Assembly (NCBI GenBank): GCA_964059195.1
Contig: CAXKWD010000004.1
Location: forward strand, 123,352,043-123,416,042
DNA length: 64,000 nucleotides
Direction of reading: 5' to 3'
Origin: Ectobius pallidus
Taxonomy: Eukaryota > Arthropoda > Insecta > Blattodea > Ectobiidae
The position numbers and the translations under genes were made by a program. Below, one piece after another: positions 1 to 11,115 of the stretch (the stretch's first letter is position 1; each line of letters opens with the position of its first letter). The notes below the pieces were generated by a model. The model was not told the origin of the DNA. It did no database searches and saw nothing but the letters and a program-made list of their open reading frames with translations.

Positions 1-436
1 CGAGTTGAAATCACTCTATTGGTCATACCTATAATGTTTTATAGTATTTTTTTTGTTGGTTTTGTGAAAGAAGGAATAAGAAAAGGCCATGTAAACTTCT
101 AAATCAAGAAATTAATAACAATACATTAAAAGTAAACTTTACAAGAACTTCCTGTAAAATATGCATTTTAAGAGAATATACCATCTTCCTGTTCGATGAC
201 ATGGAAATGCATGAAACAGCAAATGTTTTCTTCTGGTTTACCTCATTAAAAAAATGTGCAAATAATGTCACATGATTGGTGTCTGCTACTTGGAGCATTT
301 TCAACACACTTTCCTCACTAGGATAGCATACAAAATAAACATGGCTTATCATTTACTCTTACTATCTGGATCTTCTAGTTACAAGTGAAGAAATAATTAT
401 AACATTACAAATGCTCTTGTGAGAACTTCCACCAAA
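1..436. other. Sequence downstream of the SHPRH stop codon
   Basis: On the minus strand this is the start of the 3' untranslated region or flanking DNA of SHPRH. I see no AATAAA or ATTAAA on the minus strand here, so the poly(A) site is probably outside the window or uses a variant signal. No convincing reading frame. Confidence 0.5.
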
Positions 437-926
437 TCAGTAATATTCTGACAGTTTATAGCTTAACTCTTCAAGTTGGTCTGTATGGTTACTTTCTTCT
501 GAACACAAAAAAGAGTTACTTACACTTTCTAGTTCATATCCAGAGTTTCCTGCACTGGTGGAAGGAGGTATGTCATTATAATATTCAGCAGAGGTAGATG
601 CCTCGCTTTCATTAATTGAATATTCTGTTATTCTAACAGGGACTGTAGGACTTACATATGAAGTAGATGCTCCATTTTCATCGGATGTTGTTGTTTCTGT
701 TGTGTTGCTAGCTAATTGAAGATTTATACTAACGGAGGGTGCTGCAATCTTATCACATTTCAGTTCAGTTGTACCATTTGGTTCCTCATTTGGTGGTCCA
801 AAAAGATCTTTGAGTTGGCGAAGTGTCACTTTATCACCACTCCATTTTTCAGCACTATTTCTCACTGCTGTGTACATTCTTTCCTCCACAGTTCCTTTTA
901 CAAGAAATCGATGAACAACAGTTTTC
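437..926 (-). CDS. SHPRH: SHPRH terminal coding exon: end of helicase lobe and Ser/Thr-rich tail
   Basis: The acceptor AG lies at 927-928; the first base completes an Arg codon begun in the previous exon. The exon then reads KTVVHRFLVKGTVEERM, the end of the SNF2 helicase C-terminal domain (helicase motif VI is in the exon before). Next comes a short conserved stretch (VTLRQLKDLFG) like the C-terminus of vertebrate SHPRH. The final ~115 residues are rich in Ser, Thr, Asn and Glu with no recognised domain, longer than I expect for the family and likely disordered. The stop codon is at 437-439. The frame is intact over 162 residues. Confidence 0.92.
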
Positions 927-1166
927 CTTCAAATAAAGAGAATTTAAGGAATATTACTGTAAGAATGTAAAAATCGTAAGGGGTAATGTAAACATTAAAA
1001 TGGTACGTGAATAAGTAATGATTTAATTTACAATCATGTTTATAAGGATTTTAAATTTCTATATCAGTCAAATTCAAGTAATCTCTTTTAGGACCTGATT
1101 CTATGATTATAACCACAATGCACCATGCCTACACACATTACCACAATCACTCACATCCATATATTC

Positions 1167-1199
1167 ACACACTCACACACACACACACACACACACACT
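1167..1199. repeat. (CA)n microsatellite
   Basis: A CA dinucleotide run with one or two interruptions, in flanking AT-rich intron sequence. Confidence 0.95.
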
Positions 1200-1319
1200 T
1201 AATAAACACACATACACAAGTCAATGACTCTGTACTTTGAGTTAGATGGGGGTTAAGACTAAATAACTAACTCCGTGGTGCTAACATCCCAAAAAGAGAC
1301 AAGGCCTACCACCCGACTG

Positions 1320-1568
1320 CTGCGTTATCTACCATAGGCAGACGGCAGGATTGGGGGGTATGTGATCAGCATGCCAACACCATTAATGATGGTTTCCATG
1401 ACCGGAGCCGCTACTTCTCTATCAAGTAGCTCTTCAATTTGAATCACGTGGCTGAGTGCACCCCTACCAGACCTCCCTACCTCAGAAAAATCCGAGGAGG
1501 TACCGGGAATCGAACCCGGGCCAACAGATCTGTAGTCAGCGACGCTAACCACAAGACCACGCCGGCGG
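1320..1568 (-). mobile_element. tRNA-derived SINE (family 1)
   Basis: Read on the minus strand it has a pol III A-box-like segment (TGGTCTTGTGGTTAG, 1545-1559) and a perfect B box (GGTTCGATTCCC, 1504-1515), so the head derives from a tRNA. Behind it lies a body containing GAGGTAGGGAGGTCTGG and ending near 1320. Related, more decayed copies lie at 8030-8200 and 61790-61940. It is not a functional tRNA: the acceptor stem does not close and an unrelated body follows. Confidence 0.85.
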
Positions 1569-1572
1569 GGGT

Positions 1573-2477
1573 TGAGACTACCTCAATATAATTACATACA
1601 TCGGTTGTGAAGCAAGCACTATCGAATTATATTCAACTTACTTATTTATAACACGGTTGTCATCATCATTATTATTATATCGTCAATATTTATATAATTA
1701 TATAATTGTAGGTTACCATTATTTGATAATATATATTTGAAGGATATCCTTCAGCTTTCCCCACAGGGAAAAATGAATTCAGTCAACTATGTTTCTAATT
1801 TTAGCATGGTTTTATTGCATATACACTAACATAAAAGTGTAGCCTATTCTAAAACATAGAGAGAGAGGGAGTGAGAAAGAATCCACCAATTACTAGAAAA
1901 TCCCTGAGGGAACAGTCTACCAATAAATCTAGAAGAAATTTATTTAAAAAAAAAAAATCTTTTTTCTTCAGTATTAATGAAGAAGAAAACAAAATCTAAT
2001 ATCAGGTCAAAAGTTATTTTTTCACCCGATGTTACACAAATGGTTGTGTACAATTTGGAGAGAATTTTTTTAATTTTAAAATATCCAAAGATCTAACTTG
2101 TTGAACTGCAAGAGGCAAATCAGTGAAGCACAGCTTATAATGCCTCTTCTTTTCAAAATCAACATCAACCGCCTGTTTACTGTCATGCTCAAAACTAATA
2201 GTTGTATCCAGAACAATGCCCTTGTTGGATTTCCTGTTGGCACGTTTGATAGAACCTTCAGAAGATACACAGATGACTTCTTCATATACTTCAAACTGAT
2301 ACTTCTGTCTTTTTTCTGATACTACCGATTGTTTCTTAAAAGCTCTCCTTTATGGCAAAAGCCAAGCACATGCAGAAGAGTTTTAATCTCGTTGCATTCA
2401 ACTACATTGCAGTTCTCTTTATAGCACAAGTTATCAACCACATCAAGATCATTAAGTCGAGCTTTTGGCAATCATGA
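1573..2477. other. Intron sequence, nothing recognised
   Basis: AT-rich intron between the SINE and the large transposon. Short A and T runs and a GAGAGAGGGAG stretch near 1860 are visible; the small reading frames around 2076-2319 overlap antisense and show no domain. Confidence 0.5.
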
Positions 2478-2980
2478 GATCATCCAGCCAAGCTACACAT
2501 TGTCCACCCCACCATCTCAGATTTGGATGAAATTTGGTACATGGTACCTTCAGACAAATAAATGACCCCGTATTTTTCATTTTTGGAATATTGGCTCTAG
2601 TTTGGAATTTATAGCCTTTCAAAGTTTCACTCTGTTTGGTGGAATTTTTTCAATCCGCAACAAAAGCCAAGGGACACATGTTGCTTCAACTTGCATTTGT
2701 AATAACAGTTATTAATGTAGAATCATGAAATTCACCATACTTATTCATAATTACATGTAGATTTCAAATATCACTTGCAAAATAGAATGAAATGCCCAGA
2801 AGTAGGTGCAATTTATGTTAGAAGTGGAAAAAGTGAATTACAAAAAATTGTAAACATGAGTTCAGTAATCCTGTTATAACTTTTTTCTTTTAATCTTTAC
2901 AAACTCGGGCTTGGTACCATTAGAAAGAGCACAAAATTTGCTACAAAATGGTGGAATAAAATTTGTGGATATTTACCTTC
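2478..2980 (+). repeat. Left terminal inverted repeat of the 2478-6887 transposon
   Basis: About 500 bp, reverse complement of 6395-6887. Landmarks shared by both arms are CCACCCCACCATCTCAG (one change in the right arm), AAGGGACACATGTTGCTT and CAAACTCGGGCTTGGTACCA. Confidence 0.9.
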
Positions 2981-3499
2981 CTTCTTTTTAAAAGCAAGTT
3001 CTTTTGGAAGAAGTGGTTACGATGGTTATAAATCAGTTTTAAGTTTACAAAATAATTTGTACATGCAAAAGTAAATATTTAGTCAACTTTTTTATTGCAA
3101 ACATGATTGAAATAATTATTTATCCTTGTTGGAAATGCACATTTAATATACTGTAGGCCTATATATGAAAAATACTAATGAAAAGAAGAAAATGTTGGAA
3201 GAAAATTTATGGTTCAATTAATGTTTGGTCACTCAATCGGTTTGCATAATATTACACCAGCTTAAATGTGGATGATGCAATATATTGCATCACCCACATG
3301 TACATGTTTACTGCAGGGTGATCTCATAGAGCTATTAAGTCTGTTGACAGGTTGCCCAGTGTGTGGGAGTGTTAGGAGCTGCTATTTTTCTGTGCACTTC
3401 AAGAAGTTTTCTGTGATTCTTTAATCTGACTTAATGTTTGAGTGTTGACATGCAGCTGGTTTATTTTTTTTATAAGTTATCTGATTTGCATTTTCTACA

Positions 3500-6127
3500 G
3501 TGGGTAAAACCAAAATTTTTTTACAATCTACAATGGCTACCAGTTTATTTGAAAAGTGTAGTGTAGGACTTTCTATTAATTCTGCGTGTCATATAAATAC
3601 ATACACAGACAAGAAGATAATTCTTAATATTGCTGACCTTCCTGATGAAGAAAAAGAAATTCTGCTTTGGAGGATAGATGGATTTACACTTCATTCAAAT
3701 TCAAGTATATGTTCACACCACTATGCATCACTCATTAAATACTATGGGGAAGCGTTTAAAAAATGTTGTGACCCAGAAAAGAAACACAAAAGGTCTATAA
3801 AAAGTGGCTTAAGACCTATATCTCTTCAAATGGCTAAAGATGCAAAAAGAAAAGCTGGTGTTTTGTTAGTTCCTGGACAAAAACTGTGTTCCAACTGTAG
3901 GATGAAGTTATTTCAAGAAAAAGATTTTGAAAATTCACAGAATAATTCTAATGAAGAGGAAGACCCAGACCCACACAGGCTTATACCTACGAAGGAAGAT
4001 CTCAGTGACGCTACACCATTTGAAAAGGAAGATTTGAATTTAAGCATGAGTACTCTTGATGTATCACCCTTAAAACTGAAAGCACTTTCCAAGCGTTCAA
4101 AAGTAGTGTATGGTAAAAGAAAGATAGCTGAACTCAAAAGTAAAGTGAAATCAAAAGTAGCAGCAGTTTTGAAGCTACCAGAAGATGAATTGCAATCTGA
4201 AGGAAGTACTGATGAAGACTTACCTGAAGAGTCAGTTATAAAGAGAAATGCAAGTGACTTAAATTATCTAATTAGTCAGATGAAAAATAAATTGAAATCT
4301 GCAACATCCACAAGGGAGAAGTTACACATTTTATCAGTTGCACCTAATTCCTGGTCACGAAAGAGAATTTCAATAGAGTTTGATGTTTCTGAGTACATAG
4401 CACGCCAGTTGGTGAAAGAAAAAGGAATTCTTGCATATCCTGAGCCTTTGCAAGGTTGAAAAATTTCTGCTGAAGTTGTTGAAAAAGTTATCAATTTTTA
4501 TCAAGCAGATGAAAACAGCAGACTAATGCCAGGTGTCAAAGACAAGGTTAGTGTACACAAAAATGTTCACGAATAAAAACGCATAATACTCTGCAATCTT
4601 AAGGAACTACACACAGCATTTAAAGAGAAATTTCCTTATGATGAAGTAGGATTTTTTAAATTCTGTGAGCTGCGGCCGAAGTGGTGTGTCACAGTTGGTC
4701 AGCCAGGGACACATTCAGTATGTGTTTGCTCAATACACCAGAATCCAATCCTTCTTTTAAGTGCTATGAATTTAGAAAAATCAAAGCTCAAGGATCTTAT
4801 CAATTTACTGGTATGTGATAGTGATAACCGTGATTGCATGTTGAGAATATGTCCTAACTGTCCAAATTCTGAAAAGTACAAGAATACGTAAGAAACATTT
4901 TGACTGACTTTGATGATGAAGATGAAATTCAGTTTTCACAATGGGTAACTACTGATCGCAGCCATTTACAAATGTTGGTGCTTCCTTTATGTGAGTTTAT
5001 TGATCTGCTTTTGAAGAGATTGACTGCTTTAATACCACATTCATTCATCTCTAAACAGCAGTCAAATTATGTGAAACAGACAAAAGAAAATATTCAGCCA
5101 AATGAAATACTAGTTTTCATGAACTTTGCAGAAAACTATTCTTTCATTATCCAAGACGAAATTCAGTCGTATCATTGGGTGCGTTCAGCTTGCACATTAC
5201 ATCCAGTAATTCTGTACTTTAGAAAGGATGGAGAAACTTGTAATATGTCTTTGTGCTTTATCTCAGATTACCTAAACCATGATGTTCTCTTTGTGTATGA
5301 GGTTCAGAGAAGATTGAGCTTACTAATTCATGAAGAATTCCCTAACATTAATCAAGTAGAGTATATCACTGACGGTAGTGCAGCACAATACAAGAATAAG
5401 TTTGGTCAACCTCTGTCATCACTTGGAAGATTTTGATATAAAAGCTTCTTGGACCTTTCATGCAACAAGTCATGGTAAAACAGCTTGTGATGGTGTTGGA
5501 GGATGTGTTAAAAGGACAGTATCTAGAGCGAGCTTGCAAAGACCGTACAAAGATCAAATTTTGAAAACTGAGCAGATGTTTCAATTTTGCAATGAACACT
5601 TCACTAAAATTAAATTTCAGCTGATCAAAGAAGATGACGTTCACACAGTGGAAGAAAAGCTTAACAAGCGTTTCTCAGAATTCACGATTGTGCCTGGAAC
5701 AAGGTCCTTGCACTATTTCATCCCACTATCTAAAACTATAATAGCAGCCAAGCGAATTAGCACTGATGAGAATTTTTCTCTTACTGAAAAAATGGAGAGC
5801 CTCAAAATTAAAAACAATTCATATGTTTGTTCAGTTTATGATGACAAGTGTTATATTGGATTAGTGCTTCAAAAAGAAGATGAAGATGCAATGATTAAGT
5901 TTATGCATCCTCACTGGCCAGCTAAATTATTTTACTGGCCAGAACATCGTAATTATGGCCAGAAAGATGCATGCTGGGTGCCATTAGTCCACATTCTTTG
6001 CACGGTTGATGTTCCGGAACTTGAGACTCAGGTTGGAAGGGTGCATTATAAACTGACATCCATGAGTGAAAGAAAAATTACATCAGAATGGTCAAAATGG
6101 AATCAGCATCTTCAAAGATTACATTGA
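3500..6127 (+). pseudogene. Broken transposase of the long-TIR transposon
   Basis: One protein can be followed through three frames. Residues 1-~150 (from 3500) hold a Cys/His-rich segment (SICSHHY, CCDPEKKH, LCSNCRMKL) likely to bind zinc. The frame is stopped at 4457-4459, continues as a segment with LRPKWCV and GTHSVCVCSIHQNP, and stops again before 4900. The part at 4900-5436 carries MNFAENYSF and TDGSAAQYKNK; a frameshift near 5400 moves it to the frame ending at 6127, with ATSHGKTACDGVGG. From family memory the first motif should read DFAENY, so a catalytic Asp appears changed to Asn (GAC to AAC). The gene is not functional. Confidence 0.8.
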
Positions 6128-6394
6128 TAAAGAACTTAAGAGTACTTCAGGTATGTAAAACATCAAGTATCGGTATTGTAAGAAAAATGCAATTTTCATG
6201 AGCACAGCTTGCATGCCTAACTTTGACTACCGCAATTCTGTATTTTGTTTTATTTACTTATACAAACTTATGTACTGTAGGCCTATGTATGTATAGTTAA
6301 CAAAAATTCTATTATAAAAAAAATATGGTTCTTGTAAAGTATTGTAACAAAATTTTATTCCACCAAAACATTTCTTTAGGTAGGGTGAGAGTGA

Positions 6395-6887
6395 GAAGGT
6401 AAATATCCACAAATTTTATTCCACCATTTCGTAGCAAATTTTGTGCTCTTTCTAATGGTACCAAGCCCGAGTTTGTAAAGATTAAAAGAAAAAAGTTATA
6501 ACAGGATTACTGAACTCATGTTTACAATTTTTTGTAATTAACTTTTTCCACTTCTAACATAAATTGCACCTACTTCTGGGCATTTCATTCTATTTTGCAA
6601 GTGATATTTGAAATCTACATGAAATTATGAATAAGTATGGTGAATTTCATGATTCTACATTAATAACTGTTATTACAAATGCAAGTTAAAGCAACATGTG
6701 TCCCTTGGCTTTGGTTGCGGATTGAAAAAATTCCACCAAACAGAGTGAAACTTTGAAAGGCTATAAATTCCAAACTAGAGCCAATATTCCAAAAATGAAA
6801 AATACGGGGTCATATATTTGTCTGAAGATACCATGTACCAAATTTCATCCAAATCTGAGATAGTGGGGTGGACACCCCTGGATGATC
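6395..6887 (-). repeat. Right terminal inverted repeat of the 2478-6887 transposon
   Basis: Mirror copy of 2478-2980, ending in CTGGATGATC. A few substitutions and short indels separate the arms, so the insertion is not recent. Confidence 0.9.
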
Positions 6888-6919
6888 TGGCATAGAATGA
6901 CCCTATACGCATTTATAAC

Positions 6920-7003
6920 GTCCATGGGAAGAACCCTATAGATATTGGACCAAATCGGTTGACCGGTACCAGAGTAATGCTCAATTTAGTGTCTATTTTA
7001 TAG
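6920..7003 (+). repeat. Fragment of the ~150 bp repeat seen at 56765-57210
   Basis: Contains TCCATGGGAAGAA, GGACCAAATCGGTTGACC and CTCAATTTAGTGTCTATTT, the reverse complement of landmarks in the three-unit array at 56765-57210. A single partial unit sits between the large transposon and the pogo-like mini-element. Confidence 0.7.
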
Positions 7004-7009
7004 TAAATA

Positions 7010-7522
7010 CCATATTGGCTCGAATATAAGACGATGTTTTTTCCCTGAAAATGTGCTTTTAAAAACTATACTCGTCTTATACGTGCACCTTAAGACTCAA
7101 CAACTCTCCAACCCTGAATGCAGCTGTGCACGTGGGCAACGGGTATCCCTAAGTAAGCAAGTGACGTGCGTCCGACTCAAGGTCAAAGCCGCGCGAAAAT
7201 TACCGAACTTTACCGAACTTCGTGCTTCTGTTTGTACTTCACCAGGACCTTCTGATCCCGACTGCACTGTTACTAGCCTGCGCATCTCTATTATCCATGC
7301 GTAAATCTTTTGTTTGACCACCAGTCATGGCAGACGATGTGGAAAAGAAAGCATCTTCATTGTCTCAATGCGTAAATAAAGGCGAGAGAAGCAGTTACGA
7401 TATGAACTTCAAAATTCTATTTTATGTATTAATAAGCTATTTTATTTATTTTTTTGTAACTACCCTTCAAAAATTCAGGGTCGTCTTATATTCGAGGTCG
7501 TCTTATTTTCGGGTCAATACGG
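7010..7522 (+). mobile_element. pogo/Tigger-like mini-element (non-autonomous)
   Basis: Terminal inverted repeats of about 28 bp (CCATATTGGCTCGAATATAA against CCGTATTGACCCGAAAATAA) are flanked by TA, the tc1/mariner-pogo target. The inside keeps the start of a transposase: ATG at 7327 opens MADDVEKKASSLSQCVNKGE followed by SYDMNFK, like the N-terminal pogo DNA-binding region. The frame then runs straight into the right end, so the catalytic part is missing. The element at 36053-37140 belongs to a related family. Confidence 0.75.
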
Positions 7523-7539
7523 TATTAGAAAGAATTTAT

Positions 7540-7890
7540 GAAATGCAAATCAGTTAAAATGACAACATATAGTTTTACTGTGATCATATATTATGGCTTT
7601 GGAAATTGCAATACAGTTAGCAATGACAAATAACACTATTCCTTTACATATGCTTATCAAACTAGACTGTTAAACTGAGCGAGGTGGCCGAGATGGTAAT
7701 GTCTTGGATTCACATTCTGGAGGTCCTTGGTTCAAATCCCGAAACCTGCTAATTTGACTTTTTTAGAAATTTTTATGTGAGTGTGTGATTGTCAAGATAT
7801 CACAAATCTGTGTAGTACAGCTGATGCTGGACGATTTTAATCTGATTAAAAAAATAAAATAAAATAAGATATAAAAAAAATAGAAAATAA
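7540..7890 (+). mobile_element. SINE family 2 with internal tRNA(Leu/Ser)-like region
   Basis: Centre reads GAGCGAGGTGGCCGAGATGG followed about 50 bp later by GGTTCAAATCCC, the A and B boxes of a class II tRNA. A body with GATGCTGGACGATTTTAATC and an (AAAAT)n-like tail follows. About 120 bp upstream of the A box (GACAAATAACACTATTCC and CTTATCAAACTAGAC) is shared with the inverted copy at 56275-56540, so the repeat unit extends in front of the tRNA part. Confidence 0.8.
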
Positions 7891-8029
7891 AAAACTAGAC
7901 TTTTGTTCTTCTGTAAGCCCTGCTTAATGAATTAATCTGGAGCTTAGCTTGGAAATCAATTTAAAAAAAAACTGATATTCTGCATATCATAAATGCAATT
8001 ATAACTGATTAAACAGAGTGCCATTAGAG

Positions 8030-8200
8030 GGGTTTCCTTGACCAGAGCCGCTACTTCTCTATGAAGTAGCTCCTCAATTTGAATCACGAGGCTGAGTGCA
8101 CCCTGATCCAGAACTCTCTACCTCAGAAAAATTTGAGGAGGTAATGGGGATTGAAACCAAGCCAACAGATCTGTGGTCAACGATGCTGGAGCAAACACTG
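8030..8200 (-). mobile_element. SINE family 1, decayed fragment
   Basis: Matches the minus-strand SINE at 1320-1568 (CCGCTACTTCTCTATGAAG, GAGGCTGAGTGCACCC, GCCAACAGATCTGTGGTC) with a damaged B box. The tRNA head is truncated. Confidence 0.8.
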
Positions 8201-8683
8201 TGAATAAACTGCAAGTGTAAGCTTCTTAAGAATGTCTTTAATTTGCTTCTAAAGAAGCCAGGGATTTTGGTTCACTAACGATATTCTTTACTGCGACAAT
8301 GACAAAATTAAAAAATGCAATGCTATATTTTCTCTTACAAATGTAATGGGAACAATCAGGAAGATGCAAAATTTAGGCAGATATTTAAAAAGTAATTTTT
8401 AGTTTAAGTATGCCTACTGATATTTTATCTTATTTTAATTTCAAGAGTTTTATAGTCATTTTTAGTTTTTAACATGTTATTTAACCATTTTTAGGTTTTA
8501 TAAGATTGGACTGTGTGACTGCCATAACAAAGAAACAGATAATTATGTTAAAATATCACAGCTAGCTAGCTAGCAAGAAACAAAATAGTTTAAAACCAAA
8601 GAATCCAGGCCCTAGTTATTGCAAGCTTGTATCACTATCATCTATTGATTTTTGATCTTTTATTTCCTTGTATTTAGGTACTA
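8201..8683. other. Intron sequence, nothing recognised
   Basis: AT-rich intron with a GCTAGCTAGCTAGC run near 8563. No reading frame or repeat family recognised. Confidence 0.4.
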
Positions 8684-9357
8684 CGAGGTGCATCCATAAA
8701 GTAAGTTTTCCTGGGGCCGTTTACAGGGGGGGGGGGGGAACACAATTTCAAGAAAATATTTATTGCAACAGACAGAGCCAGTGTTTAGCTACTTTTCAAC
8801 ATATTCGCCACTGGAACCGAAACATTTGTCAAACTGTGAAACAACTTTTGAACACCTGTGTCGTAGAAGTCTGTCGCCAGGGATTTGAACCACTGTGTAA
8901 CAAACATCTTCGCCTTCCTGTCATTCCCGGTCATTTCTTTAGGTGTAGGAAAAGATGGAAATCACTGGGAGCCAAGTCCAGGCTGTAGGGTGGACGTTTT
9001 AACACCTCCTACCAAGTCTCTTGCAGAAGTTCGGCTGGGAGGTGTTTAAACATCCACATTAAAGCCTGGACCTTGCTCCCAGTGATTTCCATCTTTTCCT
9101 ACACCTCACGAAATGACAAAGAATGACAGAGAATGACAGAGAAGTGAAGGTGGTTGTCACACGATGGTTCAAATTCCAGGCGGTACACCTCTACCACACA
9201 GGTATTCAAAAGTTGGTACCATGGTAAGACAAGTGTTTCAATTCCGGTGGTGAATATGTTGAACACTGGCTGTGTCTATTGCAATAAACATTTCCTTGAA
9301 ATTGTGTTTTGTTTCTGTAAGCAGCCCCAGGAAAACTTACTTTATGGATGCATCTCA
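8684..9357. mobile_element. mariner-type fold-back element
   Basis: Both ends carry the same ~33 bp terminal repeat (GTGCATCCATAAAGTAAGTT) next to TA, and the whole 674 bp is close to a palindrome with its centre near 9010-9040. Each arm encodes, in opposite directions, the C-terminal ~80 residues of a mariner transposase; the left arm read on minus contains LATDFYDTGVQKLF. It therefore looks like two 3' ends of one mariner joined tail to tail, with no catalytic core. A poly-G run interrupts the left arm at 8728-8738. The right end lies 27 bp from the donor of the neighbouring SHPRH exon. Confidence 0.85.
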
Positions 9358-9384
9358 TATAATTTCTCTGTTTGCAATATTTAC

Positions 9385-9545
9385 CTTGTTTGACCAATGC
9401 GGTGAACACGTCCAATAGCTTGGAGTTCATCAGCTGGATTAAGGATTGGCTCCACTAATAGCACATGTGTTGCTTCCACTAAATTAAGGCCTTTAGCCCC
9501 CCAGCGTAATGGTAACAGAAGTGCTGTTACATGAGAATTACTATC
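9385..9545 (-). CDS. SHPRH: SHPRH exon with helicase motifs V and VI
   Basis: Borders are AG at 9546-9547 and GT at 9383-9384. The 53 codons plus two bases read through [20 protein letters not shown] (motif V) and [13 protein letters not shown] (motif VI, with the Arg finger pair), the hallmark of the SNF2 C-terminal lobe that couples ATP hydrolysis to DNA movement. It is the most diagnostic helicase exon in the window. The phase-2 end joins the terminal exon to give an Arg. Confidence 0.95.
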
Positions 9546-9798
9546 CTGAAATGAAGAAAAGAAATTTGTTCTTAAATTTGTATGAAGAAATACAAGTGTT
9601 TCGGGGGGGTGGGGGGGGTAAAGTGAGGCAATTTTAAAACTTATGATTTTAACATACATAAAAAAAAAAAATTGAGGTGTCAGACAGGAAGAGTGGATAA
9701 GAAAAGGAAGGTTGAGAGATCAAGAATAGGAAAGCAAACAGTCAGAAAAGGGTGGGAAAGAAAATCACAAGAGACAAGAAGAGAAGTGGGGATATTTC

Positions 9799-10269
9799 AG
9801 ACACTATTCCAGTCATACGCTATATATTTGATTCTGACCAATAATGTTTAACAATGACATAGATACTGACCAATCTCGGTAGTTTATATTATGCTCGTAC
9901 ATGCTTGCAAGGAAGACTTTTTTCCTCGTTACTGAATATTTTAGTGAATATGCAGTGGTTAATGTGTCGCCTATCTGTTTTGTTGAAAGTGAACAGAATA
10001 AAAAAAGATTATCTGTTTTACAAGATAGCTTACTTGGAAATCAAAACTATTTAAATGTGTGTTAATTAAAAATGAAAACTTTCATTTGGTGCAAAACACT
10101 TCGTCAGCGAGCTTTTGGTTACTTCCTTAGCAAGTTTTAGAGAATACTGGATTGCAAATAATTGTTTTGCCAGATCTTCTTGACACAATAGTGATTGATT
10201 TTAAATAACACAAATAAGGAAATAATTATTAATTACATAATATGTTATATTTTATTTCTGGAATAGTCT
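9799..10269 (+). mobile_element. MITE-like dispersed repeat, copy 1
   Basis: Ends in the inverted pair GACACTATTCCAGTCATA and CTGGAATAGTCT. The internal landmarks CTGACCAATAATGTTTAACA and CATGCTTGCAAGG recur at 29700-29850 and, inverted and interrupted by two other elements, at 57414-61759. No coding capacity. Superfamily not assigned. Confidence 0.65.
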
Positions 10270-10865
10270 CAACAAATCCCATTTGAGGTTATGTGCTTCA
10301 TGAGATAAAACACTAATTACTAGACCATGAAGGTGTATTAAAGTAGAGTAGGTGCATTTTAACAATTTATGGGCGGCGATGTTTTATGGCTACGGGCGGA
10401 AGGCATTTTAAAAGAAAAAATAAATTAATGAAAAAAACTTTTGAAAGCAAGTTAAATCAAGCATTCATGAATAAAACAACATATACCATATACCATACAT
10501 ATATATTCGGATTGTTTCCGAATTTTGCCCCTAATCTGCCCCAGAAACCATTTTTATTATCTCGTGTGAAAATGTTTATGCGGAAACAGCATAAGTCTGA
10601 CTGAGCGCATTATAATTTTACATAGGCCTAGAGTAGGCTATGATTTTCAATTGGATCAGTATCTAGATAAATCAGAAGGCAGAACTGGCCCTTGCTGGAT
10701 ATTGTACATTGTAATAGTAGATGACGGGCCTGCATCGAATTACTCCATTCAGCTGAGTGCACTATTGCCTCTGGTGTCACTTACATCGCTCTCACTCTCA
10801 CTAATGCTGCCGGTAGCGATCTCGGAAAAACATCCCTTACTATCTCTAAATGATAACTCTGACAC
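10270..10865. other. Intron sequence, nothing recognised
   Basis: Mixed AT-rich sequence. Two short plus-strand reading frames (10386-10604, 10651-10869) have no recognisable domain and I do not support them as genes. Confidence 0.4.
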
Positions 10866-11115
10866 TTAAAGGAAGGGTAAACTAAAAAAATACCATTTTC
10901 TTATTTTAATCTCATCGCACGGAGCTTTGAATTACGAAACGAATGGTGATCTCGTGAACTTCAGGTGCCTAATATTACGCTTTGTACGGGTGAAGTAAAA
11001 AGCTCCTGTGACGTCACGACTGACTAACTCGCTGGCAGGACGACAGTTACTGTAATGCTCGCGCGTGTGTTTCTAATACACCACAAATTCTCATTTGATT
11101 TTGTTGTTGATAGAG

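Larger units (their letters stand above)
2478..6887 (+). mobile_element. DNA transposon with ~500 bp terminal inverted repeats, unassigned superfamily
   Basis: Long inverted repeats (2478-2980 and 6395-6887) enclose a plus-strand transposase gene. The repeats align over almost their whole length with only scattered differences, including the terminal GATCATCCAG. I could not fix a target-site duplication. The protein is of a type common in cnidarian and arthropod genomes (motifs DGxxAQYKNK and HGKxxxDGxGGxxKR). I cannot assign it to a named superfamily from sequence alone. The copy is dead: several stops and frameshifts and a lost acidic residue. Confidence 0.85.

Noticed and set aside
1500..1568. 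Possible tRNA gene (good A and B boxes)
   Set aside because: No closed acceptor stem, a non-tRNA body follows, and related decayed copies exist; it is a SINE head. The same holds for 7680-7740 and 56390-56470.
9206..9430. Minus-strand frame of 74 codons crossing the SHPRH donor
   Set aside because: It reads through the end of the exon into the fold-back element; the GT donor at 9383-9384 explains the real gene structure.
10386..10869. Two short plus-strand frames before the Kolobok-like element
   Set aside because: No domain, no conservation visible within the window, and the second one runs to the element border by chance.
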